This document shows, piece after piece, positions 63,996-64,000 of a stretch of 64,000 nt of DNA. The stretch is from contig NC_014151.1 of the NCBI RefSeq assembly GCF_000092865.1, positions 248,001 to 312,000 of the forward strand, read 5' to 3'. Position numbers and translations under genes: made by a program. Each line of letters opens with the position of its first letter. Position 1 is the stretch's first letter. The notes beneath the pieces are model-generated. The model did no database searches and was not told the origin of the DNA. It saw only the letters and a program-made list of their open reading frames with translations. The DNA comes from Cellulomonas flavigena DSM 20109. GTDB lineage: Bacteria > Actinomycetota > Actinomycetes > Actinomycetales > Cellulomonadaceae.

Positions 63996-64000
63996 CGAGG

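Overview
The window is very GC-rich, densely coded DNA from an actinobacterium. A cluster of secreted xylan-degrading enzymes with family 2 carbohydrate-binding modules, one of them a homologue of Cellulomonas fimi xylanase D, points to Cellulomonas or a close relative. No rRNA or tRNA gene, phage, plasmid origin or CRISPR array was seen. Assignments come from reading the sequence; no database search was run.

Layout. 1-4.3 kb: the end of an Mrp-type Na+/H+ antiporter operon (mnhA tail with its MnhB part, then mnhC-G, start and stop codons overlapping). 4.3-7.7 kb: an FAD oxidoreductase, a pair of membrane genes with an HTTM-like protein, and a DUF4235 protein. 7.75-12.1 kb: a TPP riboswitch followed by a thiamine ABC transporter operon, thiB-thiP-thiQ. 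12-18 kb: SRPBCC protein, two acetyltransferase-type genes, mntH, and an ECF42 sigma factor operon with two DGPF/YCII proteins. 18-30.7 kb: mixed metabolic and regulatory genes (PfpI, sortase-anchored glycine-rich protein, Nudix, YdeI, DinB, MFS, GGDEF-EAL, SDR, acyltransferase, Usp, paired CrcB fluoride channels).

30.8-40.1 kb is the polysaccharide island, all on the minus strand: a CE1-type esterase with CBM2, a PaiB-like protein, and three related xylanase genes with the modules GH11-CBM2-CE4-CBM2, GH11-CBM2-CE4-GH10-CBM2 and GH11-CBM2. Together they would cut the xylan backbone, remove acetyl groups and hold the enzymes on the polymer. Related LacI-operator-like sites precede each gene.

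40-58.7 kb: DoxX, TusA-like, a decayed gene, a secreted jelly-roll-like protein, an ABC exporter with a divergent TetR regulator, small housekeeping proteins, YidD, a GH65 phosphorylase diverging from a PfkB kinase, a TspO-like protein, a second TetR with palindromic operators, a phosphoesterase, fructosamine kinase, cupin, GPP34 and a TPR protein. 58.7-64 kb is accessory: an odd-composition orphan gene, a polymorphic toxin with a predicted zinc deaminase domain, an SDR with a zinc ribbon, the remnant of an IS110-type element, and a secreted protein.

Two patterns run through the window. Many genes begin with GTG or ATG 6-8 nt after a TAnnnT hexamer, which predicts leaderless transcripts. A 64-68 bp palindromic element occurs four times; two copies lie in the start of thiP, one in thiQ, always in frame, and one follows yidD.
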